Origin: Numida meleagris
Taxonomy: Eukaryota > Chordata > Aves > Galliformes > Numididae
Direction of reading: 5' to 3'
Assembly (NCBI RefSeq): GCF_002078875.1
Contig: NC_034409.1
Span: forward strand, 106,998,935 to 107,062,934
Length of the DNA stretch: 64,000 nt
Part shown: positions 61,666 to 64,000 of the stretch, one piece after another
Numbering within the stretch: position 1 is the first letter of the stretch
How the letters are laid out: each line of letters opens with the position of its first letter
Program-made: the position numbers and the translations under genes
Notes under the pieces: generated by a model
Database searches by the model: none
Seen by the model: only the letters and a program-made list of their open reading frames with translations
Told to the model about the DNA's origin: nothing

Positions 61666-64000
61666 CTGTGGCAGATGTGGTGGGGTGCTGCATGGAACTG
61701 CATGAACTGATGCTTGGATGGCTCCACATGCCAGACCTGAGGAGCAAAGGTGCTGCTGGACAGTCTGGCTGTGGGCTTTGCTGGTGTGGACCCTGGGTCA
61801 AGCCCCATGGACATCTTGGGGTTGAGCAAAAAGGTCTCTTTTGGCACTGCTCTCTGAGTGCTAACCACAACACCTTGATCAACCCAAGGCACCAGCCAGG
61901 CTTTGAGGGCTGAACAGATCAGTAAGCTCCTGTCAGGGCAGCATCAACAGCTCTAGGCTTAAGAGAAAACAACAGTAAAGAGATCTTCGGTCCCTGCTGT
62001 CTCTTTCTCTAAAATTAAGCCCAATTCTAGGCTTGCCCATGTTTGCCTGGAGAGCACTTTGTGCCCCAAGACAAACCAGGAGACGCTTGCTGGTATTACC
62101 AGCAGTCCTCCCTCCACTTTGGGAGGTGTTGCAAAATGTGTAAATCAGCATAGCTCTTCAGCCCATGGTTTTCTTAATCAGGGCTTCAACTCCAGCCTTT
62201 GAAGCAGGCTGTACTCACAACAGACCTATTAAGTTATTTGCTTCTGCTATTGTATAACCAGGAGATCCACACATGCCCCACAGTTACATAGAAGCCATCC
62301 ATGCTTTCTAACATCAGTATTTATGCAAATCTGTGGGATATATCATTTGGCTTAGAGTTTTGACCAAAGTGCCAACCCTATATTTAAAAACTACCGTGCC
62401 ATGGAATAGTATCTCAGCAAATTCTCCCTGTCCCAGAGAAAAAAAAAAAAAAAACTGGAGCTATTGGCTTCCAGTCACACCATCTCTAATTCTAGCCTCC
62501 AAGCTTTGAATGATTCAGCAGCAGCAGACTAGGATCTTCCATGCATTATTTTGATCCCTAATCCTGCCCAGTCCTCCTCCTTTGATATGTAATAGGAGGC
62601 TGCTGGCAATTGTGGTGAGTGGCTGCTGTTTGCCCAAGGGTGGTGAGCAGACACCAAATGCCAGAGCTGAAGTGTGTTACCACTTAGGCAGACTCTTTGG
62701 CATGGCCTGAAAAAAGTAGATCTGCTGCTGCAGCTGGAAAGGCCCCAGGGATAGAGCTGATGGTGAGTTTGGCCAGACAGTGCTCACTGAGATAGTGAGG
62801 AGGGCTAAATAACCCCAACAGTATGACATCGGCTCCCAACCTAGCTTCCCACTTTGCCAATTATAGCAGGAAAACAGGCTCTCCCAACCCGAGCATTAAG
62901 TGTATGCCCATAGACGCATATATAGGAGTCCCTGCCTCATCCCAAAATAGTGCAGAAGTCATTTTCTCTTTTTAATATCAGCTCTCTTGCTCCTTATCTA
63001 AGCTCTGCGAATCACTTAGGCTTCTCAGACCCTGATGTTCCTATGCCTAGCCTTCATCTTAGCACAATACCTCCTGGAGCATGTCTTTATGAAAAACAAT
63101 TAAACCCTTGAGGACACTGCACAGGAACTCATCCCAGGAAACTCCCCAGCTCCTCTTGCACAAAGCCCTGGCCCTGCCTTGAGCTTTCTGGGGAGTTTCC
63201 ACTCCCTCTGGGCTTTGATTAGCACTGGTGCCACGTGGGTGGGTTTTTGGTGGGTCATGTGTCTGATGGACTGCATGGAAAGGGAAAGGTCTGAAGAGCT
63301 GCATGGGCCGATACGTTGTGTATGTCTGCAAGGCTAAACAAGCAAAAGCGAGGGTGGTGTCCTGAGGGAAGACACTGGTCTTTGATTTGTTCAGGTGTGC
63401 TTTGAAAAAAACATGGCAGAAGTCACGATGGTTAGGGTTTGGCTTCACATGGGCTGAAGACCTCTTCAGCTTTGTGTGCTGTGTCCTGATGGATGTAAAA
63501 GTAGGATGTCTTTCTTAGGTTTGATAGTCCTCATTCATTTTGAACCATCTCAGAGTCTGTAAAGAAGGATATTGAGATTACAGATGGGGCTATGGCTCAA
63601 GATGGCTCGTGAAAATCTGTAATTTCTGTTTGGTTCTTGTAGTCCTGTAACACCAGGGCAAGAGTTAGCATCACCTGGGGCAAAAGGCTCACAATTCATT
63701 TAGGCTCAGCTCAGGATCACTGGACTAGAGAGTTAAGAGCAGAAGCTGAAATTGGATGTAATTAAGCATCTGCAGAGCCTGTCTGGGGAAGATAAGTGTT
63801 GCATCCTGCAGAGGCAAATTGCCTTTTATTTGCTCAGAAGTAGGATGGGGTTTTCTGTAAGGGTAAAATTAGAGCTGGTGCCTCCTGGCTCAAATCCAGC
63901 GTTGATCATTCTGGGCCAGATTCAACATTGAATAGGCATCATGGCTTGCACCTAGTGTATAGGAAACTATGGTCACTGAGCATGAGACTGGAGCCAGGAA
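61666..64000. other. Unique intergenic sequence to window edge
   Basis: No gene recognised. An A-run lies at about 62,440-62,454. A 129-codon minus frame (63,059-63,448) has no recognised domain. RIPK4, the expected outer neighbour by human synteny, is not visible. Confidence 0.5.

Noticed and set aside
61000..64000. 3' end of RIPK4, the expected neighbour
   Set aside because: No ankyrin-repeat-like frame on the minus strand and no kinase motif; it must lie farther out.

Overview
The window is vertebrate nuclear DNA, almost certainly from a bird: it carries about 23 fragments of CR1 LINEs with avian-type 3' ends (ATTCTATG-like octamers), long unique AT-rich spacers and GT-AG split exons. The coding content matches TMPRSS2, a type II transmembrane serine protease. 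Galliform, probably chicken, is my inference; nothing here fixes the species. There are no bacterial, phage or CRISPR features.

Region 1 (1-10,060): the 5' half of TMPRSS2 on the minus strand. In transcript order: a CpG island with a noncoding first exon ending at 9818, a likely start-codon exon (4969-5053), a cytoplasmic-tail exon (2810-3014), a membrane-anchor exon (2395-2478) and an LDL-receptor class A exon (910-1029). All junctions have GT/AG dinucleotides and compatible phases (2, 0, 1, 1 across introns 1-4, then phase 1 into intron 5). The SRCR and trypsin-like protease domains must lie beyond the low-coordinate edge. The product is a membrane-anchored surface protease; in vertebrates it is best known as a host protease that processes several respiratory virus glycoproteins.

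Region 2 (10,060-64,000): about 54 kb upstream of the TMPRSS2 promoter in which I find no convincing protein-coding host gene. It contains CR1 insertions of different ages and both orientations. The longest is about 1.5 kb (27,650-29,110), with remnants of the reverse transcriptase; an inverted, almost identical 780-bp copy lies at 20,195-20,978. From human synteny the next gene outward should be RIPK4, but no ankyrin-repeat or kinase reading frame is present, so it would lie beyond 64 kb.

The main unexplained signal is a compact CpG-rich block at 38,880-39,145 between two oppositely oriented CR1 pieces. It holds three CTCF-like motifs (two plus, one minus); another minus-strand motif lies near 54,210. 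I read it as a candidate insulator or cryptic promoter upstream of TMPRSS2. Other points: exon 1 stays open in frame into exon 2, a membrane-anchor-like reading frame followed by AATAAA lies inside TMPRSS2 intron 2, CR1 copies carry a CTCF-like motif, and several perfect 11-12 bp hairpins lie in unique sequence.
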